From positions 7,281 to 13,339 of the forward strand of contig JAHDGP010000076.1 in NCBI GenBank assembly GCA_020627525.1: DNA of 6,059 nt, read 5' to 3'. Each line of letters starts with the position of its first letter. Within the stretch, counting starts at the first letter, position 1. Both the position numbers and the translations under genes were made by a program. Below the pieces are notes generated by a model. The model saw nothing but the letters and a program-made list of their open reading frames with translations, was not told where the DNA came from and ran no database searches. Shown here piece after piece: positions 1 through 6,059 of this stretch. Source of the stretch: Bacteroidota bacterium (GTDB lineage Bacteria > Bacteroidota > Bacteroidia > Chitinophagales > UBA2359).

Positions 1-55
1 CGTGCTGGATGGCGTGTCCCACCTCGTGTGCCGAAACGGCTGCCGCTGCAACGGA
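1..55 (-). other. Foreign end fragment resembling a YugP-family zinc metallopeptidase (probable chimeric join)
   Basis: The last visible residues, SVAAAAVSAHEVGHAIQH (1846-1863), do not continue the luciferase-like domain. They match the zinc-site region of YugP-type membrane metallopeptidases, whose motif is close to AAHEVGHAIQHA, with HEVGH at 14-28. The one leftover base (G on the minus strand) fits the next Ala codon. Counting bases, positions 1-60 are 41/60 GC, against 24/60 for 61-120. I read this as another genome's sequence joined to the contig end, not as part of the NRPS. Confidence 0.6.
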
Positions 56-3000
56 GGGGTTTGGAAATTGATCACCAAAATCATGGAAATGTCTTTCGGG
101 AACCCAAATTGCCTCAAAGCAATTTTCATCTGCAAATTTTGCCCCTTCTGTCAACAATTTATAAATGTTTCCTGAAGAAGTTGAAACTTGTTTGGTAGGA
201 AAATAAAAAATACTAAAATCCATTTGAGGCTTGGCTTGAATCGCCATTGGCCGTTCTAATTGAATTACGACCTTATCTCCTTTTGTTATCGTCCACAACA
301 GTTCCAAAATAGAAATATCAAAACTAATGCTTGTTACCGCCAACCAATTGTTTGGTTTTGTTTGCTTGCCAAATTTTTGATTTAATCCTTCAAAAAAGTT
401 GGTCAAATTCAAATGAGCAACTTGTACACCTTTGGGTTTTCCTGTTGAACCAGAAGTATAAATTACATAAGCAATAGAATCTGAATTTATATCTAAAGGT
501 TGTAAGTGCTCTTTAGCTGCCCAAACATTTTCATCATCGAGATTTATTTTTAAAATACCTCTTGGTAAAATTGGTTTTGTCTGATCACTTACTAGTACAA
601 ATGCAGCCTTGCTGTGATCAAGAATGTAATCAATGCGATCAATTGGATAGAATGGATCTAGCGGCAAGTAGGAAGCTCCAGCTTTCAGGATTCCAATAAT
701 TCCAATCATCATATTTAAAGAACGTTCAATGCAAACGCCAATTATCTGACCTCGAACAGTTCCCAATTCTATAAGATACTGTGCTAATTTATTGGACTCC
801 TTTTCTAATTCTTGATAAGTTATACTTTCATTTTGACAAACAAATGCAACATTATCGGGCGTTTTCTTTGCCTGCTTTTGAAACAAATCTACAAAAGTGG
901 CTTGTTGGTCAAAACTATGATCAGTATTATTAAATTTATTTAAAATCGTCTCCTTAGTATTATTATCTAAGTAGTCAATTTCATTGATTTTCTGATTTGC
1001 GTTTTTAATACATTGAGCAAGGAAGGTCTTATAATTTCCCACCATTTCAAGTAAAAAATCTTCCTTAAATAAATCCGTATTGTATTCAACACCTATGCTG
1101 ATTCCATTATTTTCTTCTGCAAAGGCAAATGTTATATCATACTTACTCGAAACAAGGTTTAAGCCTTCATAATACTCACAAGTAAGATTTTTAAACAACG
1201 ATTTATCCAGAATATTTGAATCGGTGTTGTTGCTAATAACCAATATATCAAATATTGGCGAACGACTAGCATCTCTTTCAACATTCAATTCATTTACAAG
1301 TTCACCAAAAGGATAATCTGCATTTTCATAGGTCTTAGCAATGATTGCACTTTGTAATCTTACTAAGTTTTGAAAATCAACATCGTCTTCAAACTTGGTT
1401 CTTACTGGTAAAGTATTGATGAATAAACCAATTTGGCTTTCTAAATCTGGATGGTTTCTTCCAGAAACGGGTGTTCCAAGAATTAAATCATTTTGTCCTG
1501 TATATCTATAAAGCAATCCATTCAATCCAGCCAACAAAGTTGTAAATACTGTTACTTTATTTTCCTTTGAAATTCTCTTTACTTGGTCAACTAAGGAATT
1601 CGGAAATTCGAGATTGATTAATGCACCATTGTAAGTTTTAACAGGTGGTCTTGGCTGAAAGCTTGGCAAATCAATCTTTGGAAGCACACCTGAAAATTCT
1701 TCAAGCCAATACTCTTTTTCTTTGTTGAATTTTAAATTTAATTTATTATTAATCCAAGCAGAATAATCTTTATACTGTATTTTTAAATTGCTATTTTGAC
1801 TTTCTTTTCCATCCATCAAACAGTTGTAAAATTCGGACAAATCATTTGTAAGCACTTGCATTGACCATCCATCCGAAACTATATGATGCATTTTAATACA
1901 CAAATAACTATTTTCTGAATCTGATTGAATCAACAATGCACTTAACAATGTTCCTTTACTCAAATCAAATGGGGTGGTATTAAAGTCGGAAACTATATTT
2001 TTTAAATCATTTTTATCTTTCAAATTAAGAGCCTCTAATTCAAAATCTAAATCAGCCATTGTAACTATCTGTTGATAAATATTTCCATCACTATTTTGAA
2101 CAAATTTTGTTCTAAGACTTTCATGTTTTCCAAACAAACTTAAAAAGGCTTGCTTTAATTTATCTAGGTCTACAGATCCATTCAGTTTTATATTAATAGG
2201 AATATTGTAAGCTTTGTTGATTTCCTCCATTTGACAAAGCAGCCAAAAACGGAATTGAACGGGAGTAAGTTCATAAAAATCTTGCTCATCTAAAACAGGT
2301 ATTGCTTCAAAAGTATTTTCTTTAAGTTTATTGGCAATCCCTTTGATTGTTGGATTTAAAAAGAAATCTTTAAAAGAAATACTTTGATTTAATACTTCAT
2401 AAGTTCTATTAATAAATTTTGCAATTATCAAACTATGCCCGCCTAATTCAAAAAAGTTATCTGTCGTTCCTATTTTTTCTAATCGAAGTAAATCCTTCCA
2501 AATGTCTATCAACTCGGTCTCAGTTTCATTAACTGGCTCAACATAATTCCTCCTGATAACATCCTCTCCTGTAACAGATGGCAAGGCTTTTCTATCTACT
2601 TTACCATTTGGAGTCATTGGTATTTCATCCAACTCTATAAAATAAGCTGGAATCATATAATCAGGCAAATCAGCTACTAACTTGTTTCGCAATTCTCCTT
2701 TGTCAAAGTCTGCATTTACTTCCAAATAGGCAACCAAAGATTTTTGCCCTGTAACTTCTTTGACAACTGCTACAGCTTTCTCAATGCCAACTTGCTTGTT
2801 TAGAACAAACTCTATTTCACCTAGTTCAATTCTATAGCCTCGCAGTTTTATTTGGTAATCTTTCCTGCCAATGAATTCAATATTTCCATCTGGCATCCAT
2901 CTTGCTAAATCACCTGTTTTATATAATTTGGTTCCTTCATCAAATGGATTTTCAACAAATTTTTCTTCAGTCAATTTAGGTCTACCAAGATAGCCTTCTG

Positions 3001-5590
3001 ACAAACAGCTTCCAGAAATACAAAGCTCTCCTAAGACTCCAATTGGTTGAATTTGATTTTTCTCAGATAAAATATAAAAACTGGTATTGCTTACAGGTTT
3101 TCCTATTGGAATGGATTTATTAAAGCTGTTATTGATTTTATAGCAGCTACTGTAAGTTGTATCTTCTGAAGGACCGTACAAATTTCTAACCTCAACTTTA
3201 TCAAAATCAAGTTTATGAGTAATGCCAACTGGAATTGGTTCGCCAGCCATATTTATAGCTGTCGCTCCTTCAAATTTTTCACCTTTTTCTAATAGGGTTT
3301 GAATGACGGATGGCACTGTATTAATCAGCACTTTATCATCCCCTTTCAAATATTCGCTTATCTCTAATCCATTTTTTAAAACTCGAATTGATTTCCCTGT
3401 ACAAAGTGGAAAGAACATTTCAAATACTGAAAGGTCGAAACAGTGTGATGTAACGGCATAAATTATATCAAATGAAGTATCGGCAAATTCTTGTTTAGCC
3501 CAAGCAATCATCGTAGCAACATTTCCGTGATTTAGTTTAACGCCTTTGGGCTTTCCTGTAGAACCAGAGGTATAAATAACATAAGCTAAATTCGAGTGGG
3601 CTAATTTACTTTCAATATTTTCAGTGTCAAAATCGGCAGACTTTTCTTCAAACTCAGAATAAAGATTTGAATCAATACTTACTTTGCATTTACTGTCTTG
3701 TTCAATAAACTCAATTCGTTGAACAGGATATTGTGGATCTATTGGAACGTATGCGGCACCCACTTTCATTACAGCCAATAATGAAACAATCAATTTTTCT
3801 GAACGATCCATTTTTACACCAATAAGGCTTCCTTTTTTAACCTCTTTTTCCTTTTTTAGAAATCTAGCTAATTGATTTGCCTTAGTGTTTATTTCGCTAT
3901 ATGAATAAAAATTATTCTCAAAAAATATAGCTTCCTTGTTAGAGCAGTTGAGTACTTGTTTTTCAAACAAATTTACTATTGTTTCATTTTTGTCAACTTC
4001 AATAATAGCTGTATTCTTAAACGCTTCAATCAAATTCGCATCTGCTGCACTAAATAAATTCAATAAATCAATAGATTCACTTGGTTGATTTACAACACTT
4101 TGAATCAATTCAGTTAAGTGATTGGTTAACTGCTCTGCATAGAATTTTCCATAAATACCATTGTTGTAAATAAGCGTAAGACTCAATCCTTCATCGGTCT
4201 CAACAAAAGTAAATTCAAGATCAAATTTGCTAATCGGCTTTTGATTGGCATCAAATTCATTTATGTTTAGGTCGCCGATAGATTTGCTATCTACTTTTAA
4301 ATTATCATTATTCTGTAATGTTAACAGAACGTCAAACAAAGGGTTTCGACTTAGGTCTCTTTTTAAATTTAACTTCTCAATCAATTCATCATAAGGATAA
4401 GACTGATGGTCGTATGCATTAAGGGTGTTTTCCTTTATTTTTGAAAAGAGTTCAATAAAAGTTTCTCCTTCATTTATAATTGTTCTAAACGGCAAAGTAC
4501 TAATATAGAAACCAATTTGATCGTGCAAATCTGCGTGTTCTCTTCCTGCGATTGGACTGCCAACAATCAAATCATTTTGACCAGAATATCTGTAGAGCAA
4601 AACATTAACCGCAGACAGTAAACCCATAAAAAGCGTTCCACCATTTTCATTGCAAAGCTTTGTAAAACTTTGGGACAATTTTGGATCTATTACTTTTGTC
4701 AGACATTCTCCGTCGTACGTTTTTTCTATTGGTCTTGATTTAAAACCACTAAGATTTAAAACGGGTAATGCACCATCAAATTGATCAAGCCAAAATTTTT
4801 GATGATTTTTAGTATCCTCATTTTCAAAACTTGATTGCTGCCATTCAGCATAATCCTTGTATTGAATGTTTAACTCAGGAATTGATAAATCTTCATTTTT
4901 GTTAAATGCATTATAAATTTCAAACAATTCATTGGTCATTATTTGCAATGACCAGCCATCACTAATAATGTGGTGCATGTTTATGCTCAAAACATGTTTA
5001 TCTGAAGAAACTTTGTAAACTTTTGCCCAAATCAAAGAATCTTTTTCCAAATCAAAATAAATATCAATTTCTGATTTTATTAATTCTATTGTCTCTTTTT
5101 GGTTTATCTTTTTCGAAGTTAAATCTAAGTACTGTAATTCAAACTTCGCATTTTCTTTACTGACAATAATTTGATTTACTTCTCCCTTTTTGTTTTCTTT
5201 AAAATTTGTCCTCAATGACTCATGACGACTGATTACTTTTTTAAATGCTTCTTTTAATGCGTTGAAATTAAAAGGTCCAGTAAGTTCTTTAATACTTGAA
5301 ATATTGTATGCCTTGCTGCCATCTTCAAATTGACTTAAAACCCAGATTCGTTTTTGAGCGGAAGACAAACTATAAGCTTCACTTTGCGGGGCCTTTGGAA
5401 TATTCAATATAGCATTTTGGGTTGAAGATTGGTATTTACTTACAAATGCAATCAGTTCATCTTTATGTAGTTTAATTTCACTAAGTAGTTCTTTAGTCAT
5501 AACTCCCTTAGGAGCTTGAATATCTAATTTTCCATCAATTACATTGATGGAAATATTATTACTATTTAGTTTGTTTAAAAGATTTTGCAT
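1..5590 (-). CDS. Nonribosomal peptide synthetase, docking-C-A-T-C-A(monooxygenase), 3' end missing
   Basis: This is a modular NRPS that should extend a peptide by two residues. Seen, by residue: a TubC-like docking domain (3-51), C1 (about 72-520, HHIISDG at 206-212), A1 (about 535-1004, YTSGSTGKPKG from 673, NGKVDR at 995-1000), T1 (about 1018-1090, LGGHSL with Ser1053), C2 (about 1105-1545, HHIVSDG at 1235-1241), A2 (from about 1562, YTSGSTGKPKG from 1711), and a luciferase-like monooxygenase insertion from Met1790. No stop occurs in 1863 codons, so the gene runs off the window. The ATG at 5588-5590 is chosen because the docking domain begins just after it. A stop lies in frame at 5639-5641 and the only alternative start between them is a TTG at 5618-5620. 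No epimerase, methyltransferase or thioesterase domain is visible. The last 17 or so codons appear foreign (see the left-edge entry). The NRPS assignment is certain, but the product is unknown. Confidence 0.95.
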   Translation of the reverse strand, partial: MQNLLNKLNSNNISINVIDGKLDIQAPKGVMTKELLSEIKLHKDELIAFVSKYQSSTQNAILNIPKAPQSEAYSLSSAQKRIWVLSQFEDGSKAYNISSIKELTGPFNFNALKEAFKKVISRHESLRTNFKENKKGEVNQIIVSKENAKFELQYLDLTSKKINQKETIELIKSEIDIYFDLEKDSLIWAKVYKVSSDKHVLSINMHHIISDGWSLQIMTNELFEIYNAFNKNEDLSIPELNIQYKDYAEWQQSSFENEDTKNHQKFWLDQFDGALPVLNLSGFKSRPIEKTYDGECLTKVIDPKLSQSFTKLCNENGGTLFMGLLSAVNVLLYRYSGQNDLIVGSPIAGREHADLHDQIGFYISTLPFRTIINEGETFIELFSKIKENTLNAYDHQSYPYDELIEKLNLKRDLSRNPLFDVLLTLQNNDNLKVDSKSIGDLNINEFDANQKPISKFDLEFTFVETDEGLSLTLIYNNGIYGKFYAEQLTNHLTELIQSVVNQPSESIDLLNLFSAADANLIEAFKNTAIIEVDKNETIVNLFEKQVLNCSNKEAIFFENNFYSYSEINTKANQLARFLKKEKEVKKGSLIGVKMDRSEKLIVSLLAVMKVGAAYVPIDPQYPVQRIEFIEQDSKCKVSIDSNLYSEFEEKSADFDTENIESKLAHSNLAYVIYTSGSTGKPKGVKLNHGNVATMIAWAKQEFADTSFDIIYAVTSHCFDLSVFEMFFPLCTGKSIRVLKNGLEISEYLKGDDKVLINTVPSVIQTLLEKGEKFEGATAINMAGEPIPVGITHKLDFDKVEVRNLYGPSEDTTYSSCYKINNSFNKSIPIGKPVSNTSFYILSEKNQIQPIGVLGELCISGSCLSEGYLGRPKLTEEKFVENPFDEGTKLYKTGDLARWMPDGNIEFIGRKDYQIKLRGYRIELGEIEFVLNKQVGIEKAVAVVKEVTGQKSLVAYLEVNADFDKGELRNKLVADLPDYMIPAYFIELDEIPMTPNGKVDRKALPSVTGEDVIRRNYVEPVNETETELIDIWKDLLRLEKIGTTDNFFELGGHSLIIAKFINRTYEVLNQSISFKDFFLNPTIKGIANKLKENTFEAIPVLDEQDFYELTPVQFRFWLLCQMEEINKAYNIPINIKLNGSVDLDKLKQAFLSLFGKHESLRTKFVQNSDGNIYQQIVTMADLDFELEALNLKDKNDLKNIVSDFNTTPFDLSKGTLLSALLIQSDSENSYLCIKMHHIVSDGWSMQVLTNDLSEFYNCLMDGKESQNSNLKIQYKDYSAWINNKLNLKFNKEKEYWLEEFSGVLPKIDLPSFQPRPPVKTYNGALINLEFPNSLVDQVKRISKENKVTVFTTLLAGLNGLLYRYTGQNDLILGTPVSGRNHPDLESQIGLFINTLPVRTKFEDDVDFQNLVRLQSAIIAKTYENADYPFGELVNELNVERDASRSPIFDILVISNNTDSNILDKSLFKNLTCEYYEGLNLVSSKYDITFAFAEENNGISIGVEYNTDLFKEDFLLEMVGNYKTFLAQCIKNANQKINEIDYLDNNTKETILNKFNNTDHSFDQQATFVDLFQKQAKKTPDNVAFVCQNESITYQELEKESNKLAQYLIELGTVRGQIIGVCIERSLNMMIGIIGILKAGASYLPLDPFYPIDRIDYILDHSKAAFVLVSDQTKPILPRGILKINLDDENVWAAKEHLQPLDINSDSIAYVIYTSGSTGKPKGVQVAHLNLTNFFEGLNQKFGKQTKPNNWLAVTSISFDISILELLWTITKGDKVVIQLERPMAIQAKPQMDFSIFYFPTKQVSTSSGNIYKLLTEGAKFADENCFEAIWVPERHFHDFGDQFPNPSVAAAAVSAHEVGHAIQH
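53..223 (-). other. Start of a luciferase-like FMN-dependent monooxygenase domain inserted in A2
   Basis: From Met1790 the sequence reads MDFSIFYF, then YKLLTEGAKFADENCFEAIW (1810-1829), VPERHFHDFG (1830-1839) and FPNPSV (1842-1847). This is the characteristic N-terminus of the luciferase-like monooxygenase domains embedded in NRPSs (MupA/Atu3671 type). Only about 57 residues of a domain of several hundred are present. It follows the A4 motif of A2, which is where the monooxygenase of myxothiazol MtaG and melithiazol MelG is reported to sit (from memory). The likely role is oxygenation of the residue tethered by this module. FMN use and activity are inferred from the family. Confidence 0.85.
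257..907 (-). other. N-terminal half of adenylation domain A2
   Basis: Residues about 1562-1778 hold the early A-domain motifs: TYQELEKESNKLAQYL (1591-1606), LKAGASYLPLDP (1635-1646), YTSGSTGKPKGV (1711-1722) and the A4 region FDISILELLW (1757-1766). The first specificity positions read D235, I236, L239 in GrsA numbering, as in the common Gly code D-I-L-Q-L-G-L-I-W-K. This trio may also simply be typical of A domains carrying this insertion. After KGDKVVIQ the A-domain sequence gives way to a monooxygenase domain. Motifs A5-A10 are not in the window. Confidence 0.9.
956..2278 (-). other. Condensation domain C2
   Basis: This domain joins the T1-bound chain to the residue activated by A2. Motifs: LTPVQFRFW (1108-1116, slightly off the usual SxAQxRxW), KHESLRT (1155-1161), HHIVSDGWS (1235-1243, with His1236 the expected catalytic base, codon 1883-1885), YRYTGQNDLILGTPVSGR (1361-1378) and IGLFINTLP (1387-1395). 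It is similar to C1 over its whole length. No epimerase domain precedes it, so an L- (or achiral) donor is the simplest reading. Confidence 0.92.
2321..2539 (-). other. Carrier (T/PCP) domain T1
   Basis: This domain carries the growing chain on phosphopantetheine. It spans about residues 1018-1090 and contains DNFFELGGHSL, with Ser1053 (codon 2432-2434) as the attachment residue. It sits between A1 and C2 with a linker of about 15 residues. The segment is closely related to the T domain at the end of the upstream synthetase (DDFFELGGNSL). Confidence 0.95.
2579..3988 (-). other. Adenylation domain A1, probably activating a small amino acid
   Basis: A complete A domain that activates an amino acid with ATP and loads it on T1. 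Motifs seen: SYSEINTKANQLA (563-575), YTSGSTGKPKGV (673-684), FDLSVFEMF (718-726), NLYGPSED (803-810), YKTGDLARW (890-898), GRKDYQIKLRGYRIELGEIE (908-927) and NGKVDR (995-1000, catalytic Lys997). Aligning by eye to the GrsA positions gives the specificity residues D-L-F-N-N-A-L-T-Y-K. From memory this resembles codes assigned to Ala or Gly in cyanobacterial NRPSs. The motifs are certain but the substrate is tentative. Unlike A2, this domain carries no insertion. Confidence 0.92.
4031..5377 (-). other. Condensation domain C1
   Basis: This domain forms the peptide bond between the chain delivered by the upstream synthetase and the residue loaded by A1/T1. It shows the core motifs LSSAQKRIW (75-83), RHESLRT (122-128), HHIISDGWS (206-214, with His207 the expected catalytic base), YRYSGQNDLIVGSPIAGR (333-350) and IGFYISTLP (359-367). 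The length is normal and no key residue is missing. A C domain directly after a docking domain implies that its donor arrives on another protein. The motifs alone do not settle whether it is an LCL or DCL type. Confidence 0.92.
5438..5584 (-). other. TubC-type N-terminal docking domain of the NRPS
   Basis: Residues 3-51 have the pattern of the TubC_N docking family: an N-terminal helix (LLNKLNSNNI), a short strand-turn-strand (INVIDGKLDIQAP), the turn KGVMT, and a helix ending in HKDELIAFV. In this family the domain sits at the start of an NRPS or PKS subunit and captures the C-terminal tail of the preceding subunit. A linker of about 20 residues separates it from the first condensation domain. 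It was assigned by pattern, not by a profile search. Confidence 0.82.
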
Positions 5591-5634
5591 TTGTAAAATG
5601 TTTTGGATATAAAAAAGCAAGTAAGTGGTAAGAT

Positions 5635-5666
5635 CAAATTAACTTGTACAATATTTTTTTTACAAA
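5635..5666 (-). promoter_or_regulatory. Possible Bacteroidota-type promoter for the downstream NRPS gene
   Basis: On the minus strand a TTTG (5663-5666) is followed after 20 bases by TTAATTTG (5635-5642). The Bacteroidota vegetative pattern is TTTG, about 19-20 bases, then TAnnTTTG, so this matches five of the six fixed positions of the -7 element at a suitable spacing. It would give a leader of about 40 bases. In DNA this AT-rich, chance matches are common. Confidence 0.3.
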
Positions 5667-5671
5667 TATTG
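5649..5671. repeat. 8-bp perfect inverted repeat in the intergenic gap
   Basis: CAATATTT (5649-5656) and AAATATTG (5664-5671) are perfect reverse complements around a 7-base spacer. The left part of the second arm overlaps the proposed -33 element. On the minus strand the hairpin is not followed by a U-run, so it does not look like an intrinsic terminator. It could be a regulator site or chance in AT-rich DNA. Confidence 0.35.
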
Positions 5672-5705
5672 ATTGTCAATACTTTGAAATATGAGTTAAT
5701 GGTTT

Positions 5706-6059
5706 TTAAATTACGAACTTTTCAATTTCAACTTCACTATCGACATCATTCTTGCAAATCAATTTAATGTTATTGATCAAATTTGCTTGCTCAATGATTT
5801 TTGAATTTATGAACAAATCATTTATCGAAATTTTAACACCTAATTTTTTATAAATAATACTTGAGACTTTTGTTATACTCAAACTATTGCCGCCTAATTC
5901 AAAAAAGTCGTCGGTTATTCCGATCTTTTCCATTCCCAATATTTCTTCCCAGATAGAAACAAGTTCTTTTTCAGTCTCCGTTTTTGCTGGTTTATAAACA
6001 CTTCTCACTACATCTTGGCCTTCAATTTCAGGTAGTGCCCTTCTGTCAATTTTTCCGTT
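5706..6059 (-). CDS. Nonribosomal peptide synthetase, C-terminal end (A-domain tail, carrier domain, docking tail)
   Basis: Only the last 117 residues are visible; the gene enters from the right edge and ends at TAA 5706-5708. The frame starts with NGKIDRRALP, the A10 core motif whose Lys is catalytic, so an adenylation domain lies immediately upstream. A carrier domain follows (5763-5981) with DDFFELGGNSL. Its Ser (codon 5883-5885) takes the phosphopantetheine arm. The last 18 residues (5709-5762) form an acidic tail, NDVDSEVEIEKFVI, after the final carrier helix. There is no thioesterase or reductase, so the chain is presumably handed to the next synthetase 115 bp downstream, which starts with a matching type of docking domain. 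A GTG at 6006-6008 could be read as the start of a free carrier protein, but the open frame and A10 motif before it argue strongly against that. Confidence 0.93.
   Translation of the reverse strand, partial: NGKIDRRALPEIEGQDVVRSVYKPAKTETEKELVSIWEEILGMEKIGITDDFFELGGNSLSITKVSSIIYKKLGVKISINDLFINSKIIEQANLINNIKLICKNDVDSEVEIEKFVI
5709..5762 (-). other. Acidic C-terminal tail, candidate docking peptide
   Basis: The 18 residues after the last carrier helix carry five acidic side chains (D, D, E, E, E) and end in EIEKFVI. In TubC-type pairs the upstream subunit ends in a short, often charged, peptide that binds the hairpin of the downstream docking domain. The position and the downstream partner fit this role. 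The binding itself is inferred. Confidence 0.5.
5763..5981 (-). other. Terminal carrier (T/PCP) domain of the upstream synthetase
   Basis: A four-helix carrier pattern is visible: TEKELVSIWEEILGMEKIG, DDFFELGGNSL with the modified Ser at codon 5883-5885, then ITKVSSIIYKKLGVKISI and LFINSKIIEQANLI. It holds the peptide that C1 of the next protein accepts. Nothing essential is missing. Confidence 0.94.

Larger units (their letters stand above)
5591..5705. other. AT-rich intergenic gap between the two NRPS genes
   Basis: These 115 bases separate the stop of the upstream synthetase from the start of the next. No further gene is visible. The gap holds a possible promoter and an inverted repeat (listed separately). 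Its size allows either a continuous operon transcript or an internal promoter. Confidence 0.7.

Noticed and set aside
14..28. An HEVGH zinc-protease motif as a real functional part of the NRPS
   Set aside because: It lies in a short high-GC stretch at the very end, interrupts a monooxygenase domain after only about 57 residues, and fits a different protein family. A chimeric join explains it better.
1..5590. Plus-strand genes within the NRPS region
   Set aside because: I saw no plus-strand frame with recognisable protein sequence. The minus strand is fully accounted for by continuous NRPS domains.
5618..5620. TTG as an earlier start of the main NRPS gene
   Set aside because: The ten extra residues would not extend the docking domain, and the ATG at 5588-5590 sits right at its usual beginning.
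5649..5680. Intrinsic terminator after the upstream synthetase
   Set aside because: The inverted repeat at 5649-5671 and the small 5-bp stem at 5668-5680 are AT-only or nearly so, and neither is followed by a U-run on the minus strand.
5706..6008. A free-standing 100-residue carrier protein starting at GTG 6006-6008
   Set aside because: The frame is open upstream to the window edge and encodes NGKIDRRALP, the last core motif of an adenylation domain, so this is the end of a larger NRPS.

Overview
The window holds parts of two adjacent nonribosomal peptide synthetase (NRPS) genes, both on the minus strand. Transcription enters at the right edge and runs left. The DNA is AT-rich, and the proteins are rich in Lys, Asn, Ile and Phe. 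The start codon has no clear Shine-Dalgarno sequence, and a TTTG / TAnnTTTG-like promoter can be found upstream of it. These features fit a member of the Bacteroidota (Flavobacteriia or Cytophagia type), but they do not prove it and no marker gene is present.

Right edge (5706-6059): the last 117 codons of an upstream synthetase, covering the end of an adenylation (A) domain, a carrier (T) domain and a short acidic tail. It has no thioesterase, so its peptide must pass to another protein. A 115-bp AT-rich gap follows, with a possible promoter and an 8-bp inverted repeat.

Main gene (1-5590, open at the left edge): 1863 codons are visible without a stop. The order is TubC-type N-terminal docking domain, C1, A1, T1, C2, A2. 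A2 is interrupted after its A4 core motif by the beginning of a luciferase-like, FMN-dependent monooxygenase domain. The docking domain is the expected partner of the upstream protein's acidic tail, so the two genes probably form consecutive stations of one assembly line. A1 has a specificity signature that suggests a small residue (Ala or Gly). The visible part of the A2 signature (D-I-L) fits Gly. A monooxygenase embedded in a Gly-type A domain recalls the terminal-amide-forming modules of myxothiazol-type pathways, but the part of the protein that could confirm this lies outside the window.

Left edge (about 1-58): composition jumps to about 68% GC. The reading frame changes from monooxygenase sequence to one that closely resembles the zinc-binding HExxH region of YugP-family metallopeptidases. 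This looks like a chimeric contig end joined at a short shared Ser-Val-Ala-Ala stretch, not a real fusion. The true continuation of the NRPS gene is therefore missing from this sequence.
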